Source: a bacterium
Lineage (GTDB): Bacteria > SZUA-79 > Acidulodesulfobacterales > Acidulodesulfobacteraceae
Direction: 5' to 3'
Length of the DNA stretch: 64,000 nt
Assembly: GCA_021798875.1 (NCBI GenBank)
Contig: JAJZBN010000003.1
Coordinates: 41,884 to 105,883, forward strand
A program made the translations under genes and the position numbers. The notes beneath the pieces are model-generated. The model saw nothing but the letters and a program-made list of their open reading frames with translations, was not told the origin of the DNA and did not search any database. This document shows positions 8,795-19,570 of this stretch, piece by piece. Within the stretch, counting starts at the first letter, position 1. The number at the start of each line of letters is the position of its first letter.

Positions 8795-10444
8795 TTATTC
8801 ATCGTTTCCATGCCTGAATACGTCAAGAAGAGTCGAATAACCGTAGGTAGTTTTAATAGGAAAAGCTATCGACAAAAATACTATAAAGGCGGAAACTATT
8901 AAACCGGCTATAAGCAGATAAATATTTTTATACTCGATAAATATAAGCGCGGATATTATTCCTATAAAACCTCCGGTAACGGCGGCAATCAATCTTTTTA
9001 TGACGTGGATTAAAAAATTCTCTAGAGCCGATATATTTGTAGGATGTATTTTAACCCTGAAATTTTCGGAGTAGGCGGCGTGCATAAGTCTTCTTGTGTC
9101 GTTAAAAAATTCTTTAATCTGGTTGAATCCGTTTTTAATATAAGAAATAGGCGAAAAAGTTTTTCCGAGTTCGGTTTGCTTTATATATCTTTTAGCTACC
9201 GGAATAATATCTTTTACCAAGTTGTAGGAAGGATTATAGGCTGTCCCTATACCTTCGAGCAGAGCCGCAGTTTTAAATATATATACTAAATTTTGCGGAA
9301 GCTCGAATGGAAAAGCATAAAAGCTCTTCATTATTTCGGTTATTATAATCTGTATCTTTTTACTGGAAATATCTTTTTGGCTTAAAACTTTATATAATTT
9401 AGCCGCCATACTTTCTAAAAGCTGGCGCGAAACTTCTTTGTTAATAATACCGAGCGCATAATATGCATCGATTATTCCAGGAATATCTTCCCTGACTCCG
9501 GCAAGCACGGCTTTAATAAGATTTTCCTTGGTATCTTCGGACATATGAATTACGAGTCCAAAGTCCAGCATAATTATTTTGCCTTTTTCGTTTACTAAGA
9601 TATTGCCAGGATGCGGGTCTGCATGAACTACTCCTGCCACTAAAGCCTGATAAATATAAAATTCAATAAGTTTATCTATTATCGTCTTAGGTTCGAGACC
9701 GAATTCCTTAATTTTCTTAAAGTTAGTTATTTTAGTGCCTATATGAAAATCCATAACCAAAATATTTTTTGAAGTTAATTCTGGATATGTTTTAGGTATT
9801 ATGATAAAACCTAATTCTTTTTCTATCTTCTTAAATTCTTTTATATTTTTTGCTTCATGGTTTAAATCCATTTCCTCGTAAATAGTAACGCTAAACTCTC
9901 TTAAAACCGTCGAGATCGAATGTATAGATTTATTTTGCGGAAAAAATATTTTTAACAGATTTAATACGCTCTTTAAGGTTTTTATATCTATCGAGACATT
10001 TTTTTCGATATCGGGTCTTATTACTTTAACTATTACGTCTTTGCCGTTATAAACTGCGGAATACACCTGCGCTACCGACGCCGCCGCAAGAGGAATCTCA
10101 TTAAATTTTTCAAATATTTCGCCTATTTTTTTCCCGAAATCTTTTTCAATTACAGGCTTAATTTTAATAAAAGAAACTGGCGGAACTTCATCTTGCAGAG
10201 TCGCTAAGGCATCTAAATAAGCCGGCGGCAGAAAATCGGCTCTCGTAGATATGACTTGAGCCAGTTTAATAAAGGTCGGTCCTAATGAAGCGATTATGTG
10301 CGTCAGCCATTTTGCGGACTTTAAGTGATATTTTTGACTTAAAGTCCGCCTGCCTCCAAAAATAACAAACCTTTTTTGAGTAAACAGTATAAATAAAATA
10401 AACGGTAAAGACTTAAAAAATATATAAAGATTTCTTTTAATCAA
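8795..10444 (-). CDS. ubiB: UbiB/ABC1/AarF-family atypical kinase, membrane-anchored
   Basis: UbiB-family proteins are protein-kinase-like ATPases that support quinone biosynthesis and lipid movement at the membrane. Visible hallmarks are the KxGQ-type motif in a variant form, FIKLAQVISTRADFLP, the Ala-rich nucleotide loop in AAASVAQVYSA, and the catalytic HADPHPGNILV with LDFGLV as the metal-binding DFG. Two hydrophobic helices close the protein (about residues 485-530), as in bacterial UbiB. The start appears to be TTG at 10444, overlapping the TGA stop of the upstream beta-propeller gene as TTGA, a translational-coupling arrangement. Its substrate is unknown from sequence. No ubiquinone or menaquinone genes are in the window except the polyprenyl synthase at its right end. 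Confidence 0.88.
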   Translation of the reverse strand: MIKRNLYIFFKSLPFILFILFTQKRFVIFGGRRTLSQKYHLKSAKWLTHIIASLGPTFIKLAQVISTRADFLPPAYLDALATLQDEVPPVSFIKIKPVIEKDFGKKIGEIFEKFNEIPLAAASVAQVYSAVYNGKDVIVKVIRPDIEKNVSIDIKTLKSVLNLLKIFFPQNKSIHSISTVLREFSVTIYEEMDLNHEAKNIKEFKKIEKELGFIIIPKTYPELTSKNILVMDFHIGTKITNFKKIKEFGLEPKTIIDKLIEFYIYQALVAGVVHADPHPGNILVNEKGKIIMLDFGLVIHMSEDTKENLIKAVLAGVREDIPGIIDAYYALGIINKEVSRQLLESMAAKLYKVLSQKDISSKKIQIIITEIMKSFYAFPFELPQNLVYIFKTAALLEGIGTAYNPSYNLVKDIIPVAKRYIKQTELGKTFSPISYIKNGFNQIKEFFNDTRRLMHAAYSENFRVKIHPTNISALENFLIHVIKRLIAAVTGGFIGIISALIFIEYKNIYLLIAGLIVSAFIVFLSIAFPIKTTYGYSTLLDVFRHGNDE

Positions 10445-11850
10445 TAGTAATTTCCCGTAGAAATTATAGTTACGGTATTAGAGCCCGAATTAACGACGAA
10501 GCAGTAATGCCCGTCAGGCGAAATTCTGACTGCGGACGGATAATTACCGACTTTAATAGTTTTAACAACTTCATCTTTTGCAATATTTATTATGCTCAAT
10601 GTCGATGCCTGAGTATTTATTACGTAAAGGTATCTTCCGTCCGGTGTAATAGCTTCCGCTGTAGGTCCTTTGCCCGTATAAACAGTGGCAAGTTTCCCAA
10701 AAGGCTGGGGAACGTAATTTGAAGGAGGCGCCGTATAAACCGGAGCAGGTGAAGGCGGAGCCGTTATAGCAGCCGCAGCCTCTGCCGGAGTTTGACCAGG
10801 TACTCCGGAAACAGGAGTGCCTACCTTAACAGGGGAAGGCGGACCCATTTTGGCATAAACCGTATTAGTTTTCTTTATTCTTATAAAAGCAGTGCTTGCC
10901 GCACGGGTTACCGTTACCAAAGCTGCGCTGCCGTCCGGAGCGACAGATACGTTTATAGGACCGGCAGGCATATTAATAGTTTTGATATGATTAAAATGAA
11001 CGGCATTATATATAGTAACCGCCATATTTTGATAATTTACTACAAACAGCATCATTCCATCGGGAGTTAAAGCTACGGATGAAGGATCAGATAAGGTTTT
11101 AATTTTTTTTATTAATGCAAAATTCTTTTCGTTATATACGTAAATTTTATTTTTCTTGCCGGATGCGACGTAAAAATATTTTACCGGCGCTCCGGATGGA
11201 GAAAAAGCTACCGAAGTTGGATTTAATCCAGTGTGTACGTTACGTATAACCGAAAACGTCGATACGTTTATTATTGAAATGGACGAGCCTCCGGCATTAG
11301 TCACTATTATTATCTTTCCGTTTGGAGAAATTGCAATTCCTTGAGGTTCTTTGCCTACCCTTATTCTTTTAATAACGGCATTTTGAACTGTATTTATAAC
11401 GTCTACATCGTTATCGTGCATATTAGTAACAAACGCGTATCTTGAGTCGGGAGTAAAAACTATATTTAACGGCGTTCCTCCGGTATGAATATTTAAAGCT
11501 TTGGTCAAAGTGGACATATTTAACAAGCTTACGTTTCCTGAAGCAGTATTTGAAACATAAGCAAAGGTCAGCGAAGGAGCAACAGCTACCCCTGTCGGAT
11601 GGACTCCAACCTTTATTGAAGCAACGACGCCCTTGGTCGCCATACTCACTACCGATACGGTGTTATCGTTCGCATTGGTCACTAAGGCATAGTTTCCGTT
11701 AGAAGAAAAAGAAACTCCGTAAGGCATATTGCCGACAGGAATACTTCTCGTAAGCCTTGGAGTAAGAAATGCAGCCGCAGAAGACAGATTTATAAAAACG
11801 ATTAAACATAAAAAAACTATTGTTAAAACATAGTACTTTAACTTTGACAT
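10441..11850 (-). CDS. Exported YVTN-family beta-propeller protein with proline-rich linker
   Basis: A secreted or periplasmic beta-propeller built of roughly 40-residue YVTN/YncE-type repeats. Typical units are GVSFSSNGNYALVTNANDN, GIAISPNGKIIIVTNAGG and AVRISPDGHYCFVVNSGSN. An N-terminal hydrophobic segment after a short basic start looks like a signal peptide. About seven repeats run to residue ~335. A proline/alanine-rich linker of about 60 residues follows, then two more repeats, so the propeller may be closed by C-terminal blades or the last two may be separate. I prefer the ATG at 11850, which has GGGTG upstream, to the GTG two codons earlier. It is the first gene of a coupled pair with ubiB. 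Function is unknown; such proteins bind ligands or scaffold periplasmic redox proteins in other families. Confidence 0.85.
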   Translation of the reverse strand: MSKLKYYVLTIVFLCLIVFINLSSAAAFLTPRLTRSIPVGNMPYGVSFSSNGNYALVTNANDNTVSVVSMATKGVVASIKVGVHPTGVAVAPSLTFAYVSNTASGNVSLLNMSTLTKALNIHTGGTPLNIVFTPDSRYAFVTNMHDNDVDVINTVQNAVIKRIRVGKEPQGIAISPNGKIIIVTNAGGSSISIINVSTFSVIRNVHTGLNPTSVAFSPSGAPVKYFYVASGKKNKIYVYNEKNFALIKKIKTLSDPSSVALTPDGMMLFVVNYQNMAVTIYNAVHFNHIKTINMPAGPINVSVAPDGSAALVTVTRAASTAFIRIKKTNTVYAKMGPPSPVKVGTPVSGVPGQTPAEAAAAITAPPSPAPVYTAPPSNYVPQPFGKLATVYTGKGPTAEAITPDGRYLYVINTQASTLSIINIAKDEVVKTIKVGNYPSAVRISPDGHYCFVVNSGSNTVTIISTGNYY

Positions 11851-11877
11851 AAACACACCCGCTATTAAAAGTTTAAT

Positions 11878-13944
<2,067 letters not shown>

Positions 13945-15981
13945 TTAATTATAAAGAAAATTATAAACGTAATAATTTGACAAAACTCTTTTAACGTAAG
14001 TCCTTGTTTGATTAAACGGTATAAGTTCGATAAAAAGAGGCATTGCATAATTTTTTAAAAGATTATTTTTCCAGTATGAAACGGCTCCAGGTCCTGCATT
14101 ATAAGAAGCTATAGCAAGATATTTTTTTCCGTTAAACTGATCGAGAAGAGTCTTTAAATAATATGAGCCGAAACTTATATTTATGTGTTTGCTGTATAGC
14201 ATGGAAGGATTAAAATTATAGCAGCCCGTATGACTTGCTATATAGTATCCGGTGGACGGAATAATCTGCATAAGCCCTATAGCGTTTGCGCTGGAATAAC
14301 ATACGGGATTATAAAGGCTCTCCTGCCTCATTATTCCGTATATTAAATCTACCGGAATACCATACTTTAAAGAGTATTTTTCTACATAGCCGTAATAAGG
14401 CTTCGGATAAAGAATTTCTAGAAATTTTTTATTTAAGAGCAGATGTCTGTAGCCGTCATTTTTAAAAATTAAAGTGAAAGCAATGTTTATTGCTGCTCCG
14501 TAATATCCTTTTTTATAAAGCAAATATATTAAAAAAACGTCGAAATTTTTATTATTATCATTCATTAAAGCTATTTTTTGCAGTTCTATATTAGAAAGAG
14601 AGTAAATATTTAAATTCAAAAACGCTTTTAGCCTCTTGAATCTTAATTTTAAGGCATTATTATTATTTATTGCTTTTTTAAATTCGGATGCATACTTTAT
14701 AGATACAATACTATGATTCAGTATATCGCCGTCGTCCAAAACTTCCGAAGAATAATCTGCGGCGTCTGTTAGTCTGCGTTCGAATATACCCGACATAATA
14801 CCGTAATAAGAATACCTCAAAATCCTGGACGCCCTTATTAAGTTAAAATAAAAAAGGGATCTTTTTTTATAGCCTAATTTCTCAAGTATAATGCCGTACC
14901 AGAATAAAAATCTTGCGGTGTTACCGTTTACGGAATCATCGATAATAAAAAAAGATTTAAGCCTTTTTGCCGCGTTCAATAATTCTCCTGATTTCAAATC
15001 GTTTAAAACATAACTCCATAAAATATTCCTATAAATATTTTTAAGTCTTCGGTCAAGAAACCCATATTTCTCTGATATAGAGTTTAAAATTAAAAACGTT
15101 TTTTGGGTTTGTCCTTGAATATAATAATAACGTGCTTTTAAATCTAATATTTTTAAATTTTTAACTCCGTAATATTCATAGCATGATTTATTTTTTTCGT
15201 ATTTTAAACATTCATCGGCTTTATCTAAAAACAAAGGACTTTTAATCTTCATTAAATCTTTTAAAATAATGAATTTTGCTTTTTTGTTTTTTAAAGCAGC
15301 CGTCTTGAGCAGAGCAATAGATTCCGCATAATAAGAATCATAATATAAATCTTCTCCGCGTTTAATTTTTTCGGAGAGATTCAAAGAGGTTTTTTTTATT
15401 TTTATATGATGAGTTTTGCAAAAGTAAGGATAATCTATATAAAGCCTCTTTAAGTATTTATCCGCAAGCATATAATCTTTCAGTTTAGCATATGCTTTGT
15501 ATATATCGTACATTGCATAAGAACGTACGGAAGATTTTTTTGAACGGGCAATAATATATTTAAAATGGGATATTCCGGAAACATAGCTGCCTGTTTTTTC
15601 TTCCGAAACGGCAAGATAAAAAATAGCGTTTTTATAAAAGACGAAATTGGGATAAGAGATTGCAAGTTTCATTAAGACATAATTTGCTTTTCCGTATTCT
15701 TTAAGATTAATAAAAGACAATCCTTGATAATAAAGCGCAAAATTACCGAGCGTCGTGCCTCCGTCATGCAAATAAAGCCAGAACTCTCCCGCTGCAGCTT
15801 TATATCTGCCGGAAACAAAACTGTTAAAAGCTTTTTTGAAAACGGCTTCGTTATTATAATTCAGGTAAGGTTCCGCATTTTTGCTTAAATAATCGGTATA
15901 AGAAAAAGCATTGACGTATAAAAAAGAGCTGAGGATAGTAAGCGAATATACAATAAAAACGAGTAAGATTTTTTTTTTCAT
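13945..15981 (-). CDS. Soluble-type lytic murein transglycosylase (Slt family)
   Basis: A periplasmic enzyme cleaving the MurNAc-GlcNAc bond with formation of anhydro ends. Residues 1-25 form a signal peptide ending near VNA. The middle of the protein is a long alpha-helical superhelix of TPR-like repeats rich in Tyr and Lys. The C-terminal lysozyme-like domain (about 545-678) carries the catalytic Glu in GIMRQESLYNP, then NAIGLMQIIPSTG and AIASYNAGPGAV, all Slt signatures. The length of 678 fits Slt70-type enzymes. It lies 2 bases after dapF, which makes a peptidoglycan precursor, so an envelope-linked transcription unit is plausible. Tyrosine and lysine content is unusually high, in keeping with the AT-rich genome. 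Confidence 0.93.
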   Translation of the reverse strand: MKKKILLVFIVYSLTILSSFLYVNAFSYTDYLSKNAEPYLNYNNEAVFKKAFNSFVSGRYKAAAGEFWLYLHDGGTTLGNFALYYQGLSFINLKEYGKANYVLMKLAISYPNFVFYKNAIFYLAVSEEKTGSYVSGISHFKYIIARSKKSSVRSYAMYDIYKAYAKLKDYMLADKYLKRLYIDYPYFCKTHHIKIKKTSLNLSEKIKRGEDLYYDSYYAESIALLKTAALKNKKAKFIILKDLMKIKSPLFLDKADECLKYEKNKSCYEYYGVKNLKILDLKARYYYIQGQTQKTFLILNSISEKYGFLDRRLKNIYRNILWSYVLNDLKSGELLNAAKRLKSFFIIDDSVNGNTARFLFWYGIILEKLGYKKRSLFYFNLIRASRILRYSYYGIMSGIFERRLTDAADYSSEVLDDGDILNHSIVSIKYASEFKKAINNNNALKLRFKRLKAFLNLNIYSLSNIELQKIALMNDNNKNFDVFLIYLLYKKGYYGAAINIAFTLIFKNDGYRHLLLNKKFLEILYPKPYYGYVEKYSLKYGIPVDLIYGIMRQESLYNPVCYSSANAIGLMQIIPSTGYYIASHTGCYNFNPSMLYSKHINISFGSYYLKTLLDQFNGKKYLAIASYNAGPGAVSYWKNNLLKNYAMPLFIELIPFNQTRTYVKRVLSNYYVYNFLYN

Positions 15982-15983
15982 AA

Positions 15984-16907
15984 TTAAAAATTAAAATAAC
16001 CGTCGAAAACTTCTTCGGCAGGTCCGACCATATATATGCCGTTATTTAAATCTCCGGATATTTTAAGCGTTCCGCCGTATAAATTAACCTTAAGCTCATT
16101 TTTTTCGCTGCCTATTTTACCGGTTTTTTTCATAACGGAATAAACTGCACAAGCTCCTGTGCCGCATGCCAAAGTTTCGCCCGAACCTCTTTCCCATGTT
16201 CTTACCAACACGTTTCCGTCGTCAAGTTTCTCGACGAATTCTATATTAATACGCTTAGGAAATGCGGCATCGTTTTCTATTAAGCGTCCATAATAATGAA
16301 CGTCAAAATTTTTTACGTCTTCTACAAAAGTAACGCAATGCGGATTTCCCATTGAAACGCATGATACGGTAAAATCTTTATTCGCTGCAGTTATTTTTTC
16401 CTCTATTATTTCCCGTTTTTTAAAAATTGCCGGAATTTTACCGGACTCGAACTCTGGAATACCCATAAAAACTTTTGCTTCTTTAACCGTGCCGGTTCCT
16501 TCGGCTAAATAAACTTCGACAGTCTTAATTCCTGCAAGCGTTTCAATGTTTATAATTTTTTTATCGGTAAGATGCTTATCATAAACATATTTTGCAAAAC
16601 ATCTTATACCGTTGCCGCACATTTCTCCTTCGGAACCGTCCGCGTTAAACATTCTCATCCTAAAATCAGGTTTAACGCCGGATGTTGATTTTAAAGAATC
16701 GGAAGATTCATAAGTTGACGAAGGCGGCAAAATTATGATAATACCGTCGGAACCAACTCCGAAATGTCTGTCGCTTATTTTAACAGCAAGTTCATTAAAC
16801 AAATTACTGCCGTTATCGGCGTTTAAACATAAAGGAATATCGTTAATGCCGTCTATATAAAGGTAATCGTTACCGGCTCCATGAAGTTTCGTAAATTTTA
16901 TTTTCAT
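15984..16907 (-). CDS. dapF: Diaminopimelate epimerase
   Basis: DapF converts LL- to meso-diaminopimelate, the precursor of lysine and of the peptidoglycan cross-link. Both catalytic cysteines are in place: one in NADGSEGEMCGNGIRCFAKY, the other in SGETLACGTGACA. The opening FTKLHGAGNDYLYID is diagnostic. At 307 residues it is longer than the usual 275, with an insertion at about 60-75 (SSTYESSDSLKSTSG) and another near the domain hinge. The start overlaps the stop of the upstream lipoprotein gene as ATGA, so translation is likely coupled. dapA, dapB and lysA lie about 44 kb away in this window. Confidence 0.97.
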   Translation of the reverse strand: MKIKFTKLHGAGNDYLYIDGINDIPLCLNADNGSNLFNELAVKISDRHFGVGSDGIIIILPPSSTYESSDSLKSTSGVKPDFRMRMFNADGSEGEMCGNGIRCFAKYVYDKHLTDKKIINIETLAGIKTVEVYLAEGTGTVKEAKVFMGIPEFESGKIPAIFKKREIIEEKITAANKDFTVSCVSMGNPHCVTFVEDVKNFDVHYYGRLIENDAAFPKRINIEFVEKLDDGNVLVRTWERGSGETLACGTGACAVYSVMKKTGKIGSEKNELKVNLYGGTLKISGDLNNGIYMVGPAEEVFDGYFNF

Positions 16908-17317
16908 TGTTTTTCTTTTTTTAAAATCCTCCTTAGCGAAGTGTTCCCTGTAGTCGTAAAACTGTGGCTTATAACTATTCCGTTTTTGATAACTATATAT
17001 AATTTTTCTTTTAATTTTCTCGTAGAAGTAGTAAGAATTTCATTTCCCAAATGAACGTATTTTTTATACCTGAATCTGTATTTATAAGTGACTACGCCGG
17101 GTTTGAACGGATTAGTCTTTATAGAATAAGGCGGTCCGAACATGGAAATTATCTGCGATTTAGTAGTAGTTCCGTTTATTATTTTATCCACGCTGGAAGC
17201 AGGTATCGGCTTTCCAATAATATTGCGGGTAGTAGCGCAACCGGTAAGCATTACGCCTGAAATAAAAATAACGGATAAAAATAAAATAATTACCTTAGGC
17301 AGTCTGCGAACGTTCAT
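16904..17317 (-). CDS. BamE/SmpA-like small lipoprotein
   Basis: A 137-residue lipoprotein with a signal peptide and lipobox LTGC (Cys at about 27). The following segment resembles the SmpA/BamE fold: a helix and turn of the form INGTTTKSQIISMFGPP, then strands (VVTYKYRFRYKKYVHLG, KLYIVIKNGIVISHSF). BamE belongs to the outer-membrane beta-barrel assembly machine, but this domain is widespread, so only family-level similarity is claimed. It overlaps dapF by four bases. It is the first gene of the long minus-strand run and is preceded by 109 AT-rich non-coding bases that should hold a promoter, though no clear -35 element is seen. Confidence 0.72.
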   Translation of the reverse strand: MNVRRLPKVIILFLSVIFISGVMLTGCATTRNIIGKPIPASSVDKIINGTTTKSQIISMFGPPYSIKTNPFKPGVVTYKYRFRYKKYVHLGNEILTTSTRKLKEKLYIVIKNGIVISHSFTTTGNTSLRRILKKEKQ

Positions 17318-17426
17318 TGTAATAACCTCTTTAAAATTTAATTCAATAATTCATATACATATATTATATTAGCATTTTTGTGCTTTTTTTTAAATATTTA
17401 TTTCTTTTTTCCATTTTGTGACTGTA

Positions 17427-18263
17427 CTATTTCTCAGACGAATATCTAGGGTCAAGGGCATTTCTGACAGCTTCGCCGACTAAATTAAAACTTAGAACCG
17501 TAAGTAAAATTGCAATACCCGGAAAAAGCGTCAGCCACCATGCTACCATTATATAAGTTTTCCCTCTGGAAAGCATTCCTCCCCAGCTCGGCGTAGGCGG
17601 CATAATACCAATCCCAAGAAAAGCTAAAGACGCCTGTATTAAGATTGCTCCTGCTATCCCAAGCGTCGCCGATACTAAAATAGGAGCGACAACGTTAGGT
17701 AAAATTTCTATAAACATTATATAAAGGTCTGAAGCTCCTGCCGCTTTTGCAGATAAAACATAGTCTTTTTCCCTGTTCTGCATAAATTCCGCCCTGATTA
17801 TCCTGGCTACGCCCATCCATGAGGTTAGGCCTATTATAATCATGATGTTTATGATAGACGGCCTTAAAATAGCGCTTACCGCAAGAATAAGAAAAAAAGA
17901 CGGGAAAGTCAGCATAATATCGACGAACCTCATTAAAAAACCGTCGATAAAACCTGCATAATACCCTGCAAACGCGCCTATAATTATTCCTATAAAAAGG
18001 GATATGGAAACCGATATAAAACCTACTTCTACGGAAATTCTCGAGCCGTAAATAAGTCTTGAAAGAACATCGCGTCCAAGCTGATCCGTTCCGAGTAGAT
18101 GCGTAAAACTCGGCGGTTGAAGTATTGCGTTTACATTTATTTTATCCGGATTATACGGAGAAATATAAGGCGCAAATATAGCCGCCAGAATAATAAGCAA
18201 TATAAAAATCAAAGAGTATAAAGCAAGTTTATTTTTTTTAAAAGCGTTTATTATTTCGTTCAT
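17427..18263 (-). CDS. Dipeptide/oligopeptide ABC transporter permease, DppC/OppC type
   Basis: An inner-membrane permease of a peptide- or nickel-type ABC importer, 278 residues with about six membrane helices. The N-terminal tract ending APYISPYNPDKINVN and then HLLGTDQLGRDVLSRLIYG is characteristic of OppC/DppC. The EAA loop (AAGASDLYIMFIEILPNVVAP) contacts the ATPase, and the C-terminus GEAVRNALDPRY is canonical. It is transcribed away from its partner permease across a 93-base gap. No binding protein or ATPase gene of the system is present in the window. The substrate cannot be assigned. Confidence 0.9.
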   Translation of the reverse strand: MNEIINAFKKNKLALYSLIFILLIILAAIFAPYISPYNPDKINVNAILQPPSFTHLLGTDQLGRDVLSRLIYGSRISVEVGFISVSISLFIGIIIGAFAGYYAGFIDGFLMRFVDIMLTFPSFFLILAVSAILRPSIINIMIIIGLTSWMGVARIIRAEFMQNREKDYVLSAKAAGASDLYIMFIEILPNVVAPILVSATLGIAGAILIQASLAFLGIGIMPPTPSWGGMLSRGKTYIMVAWWLTLFPGIAILLTVLSFNLVGEAVRNALDPRYSSEK

Positions 18264-18356
18264 AATTTAAATCATATTTTTAATTTTAATTATCGAATAT
18301 TATAATATATAATATAGCTTTATAAAAATAAATTTTTTTATTGCAATGCTTAAATT

Positions 18357-19328
18357 ATGGGAATATATATTATAAAACGAATTTTTTTTATGATACCTAT
18401 TTTAATAGGCATCACTTTAATATCATTTTTCGTTATACACCTTGCTCCGGGCAATCCCCTTACCGAACAGTTAGGTTTAAATCCGAAGGTTTCGGCTGCT
18501 TCGAGGGAGATGCTCACAAAACTTTACGGTTTAAACAAACCTCTTTTAACTCAGTATTACGACTGGCTTAAACGGATAGCCACCCTTAATTTCGGAGTTT
18601 CTTTTACCGCCGATCACGAACCCGTCATTACCGAAATAAAAAGAACTATCGGTATTACTATAATAATAAATACTCTTGCTATGTTTTTTATATTTCTATT
18701 TTCTATTCCTATTGGGGTTATGTCGGCAGTTAAGCACGATTCCCTTTTTGATAAAATTACGACGGTATTGGTTTTTATCGGTTTTGCTGCGCCGTCTTTC
18801 TGGGTCGCGCTTCTTTTAATTATTTTTTTCGGAATAGATTTGCACTTACTGCCTATAGGGGGTATTACCTCTGCCGGTTATAATTTTCTCCCCTGGTGGG
18901 GCAAAATCGCAAATATAGCAAAACATCTAATTATGCCCGTATTCGTCGCAGGGTTCGGAGGTATAGCCGGACTTTCTCGTTATTTAAAAGGCAATATGCT
19001 TGAAGTTTACAGGCAGGATTATATCCTGACGGCAAGAGCTAAAGGGCTTAAAGAACGCACCGTAATATACAAGCATGCAATGAAAAACGCCCTGATTCCA
19101 TTTATCACTATCCTCGGATTAAGCGTTCCGGGACTTATAGGAGGAAGCGTTATTATAGAAACTATTTTTGATATAAACGGAATGGGAAGACTTTTCTATC
19201 AAAGCGTCCTCGCAAGAGATTACCCGACTATAATGGGAATATTAGTAATAGGCGCGGTACTTACTCTTATCGGCAACCTTTTGGCCGATATCGCTTACGC
19301 CCTTGTCGATCCCAGACTTCGAAAATAG
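18357..19328 (+). CDS. Dipeptide/oligopeptide ABC transporter permease, DppB/OppB type
   Basis: The other half of the permease pair, 323 residues, about six helices. It starts with the canonical [31 protein letters not shown] (given here in two pieces in the family as a helix plus HLAPGNP). The EAA loop reads [25 protein letters not shown], and the C-terminus ALVDPRLR is typical. The ATG at 18357 has no good Shine-Dalgarno, but the protein begins exactly where relatives begin. In most genomes DppB and DppC genes are adjacent and codirectional; here they are head to head. Downstream lies a cluster of intergenic repeats rather than further transporter genes. Confidence 0.9.
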   Translation: MGIYIIKRIFFMIPILIGITLISFFVIHLAPGNPLTEQLGLNPKVSAASREMLTKLYGLNKPLLTQYYDWLKRIATLNFGVSFTADHEPVITEIKRTIGITIIINTLAMFFIFLFSIPIGVMSAVKHDSLFDKITTVLVFIGFAAPSFWVALLLIIFFGIDLHLLPIGGITSAGYNFLPWWGKIANIAKHLIMPVFVAGFGGIAGLSRYLKGNMLEVYRQDYILTARAKGLKERTVIYKHAMKNALIPFITILGLSVPGLIGGSVIIETIFDINGMGRLFYQSVLARDYPTIMGILVIGAVLTLIGNLLADIAYALVDPRLRK

Positions 19329-19341
19329 AAAACTTATCAAT

Positions 19342-19570
19342 AAAAAGTCAGATTTTATTTTCCGCAAAGAAAAATGTGTTAAGAAAAAGGTGTCAGATTT
19401 TATTTTCCGCAGACGAAATATTCAATTTATATAAAAGATATTTGCGGAAAATTAATCTGACACCTTTTTCGATAGCACGATTATTACGCAGCTAAAAACC
19501 AGCAAACGTAGTCGGGAGTAAGCAAATAAATAAATCTGACACCTTTTTTATTTTTTATTAGACACCTTTT
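19342..19570. repeat. Cluster of TCTGACACC-family repeats with an inverted pair
   Basis: The gap between the convergent permease and RND genes is almost wholly repeats. A first direct copy lies at 19342-19368 (AAAAAGTCAGATTTTATTTT then CCGCAAA). A second lies at 19384-19412. An inverted copy at 19441-19469 pairs with the second and could fold into a hairpin with a 28-base loop. A copy of the longer GTCGGGAGTAAG type lies at 19511-19546. A last fragment, GACACCTTTT, abuts the RND stop codon. No transposase gene is present. Confidence 0.85.
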
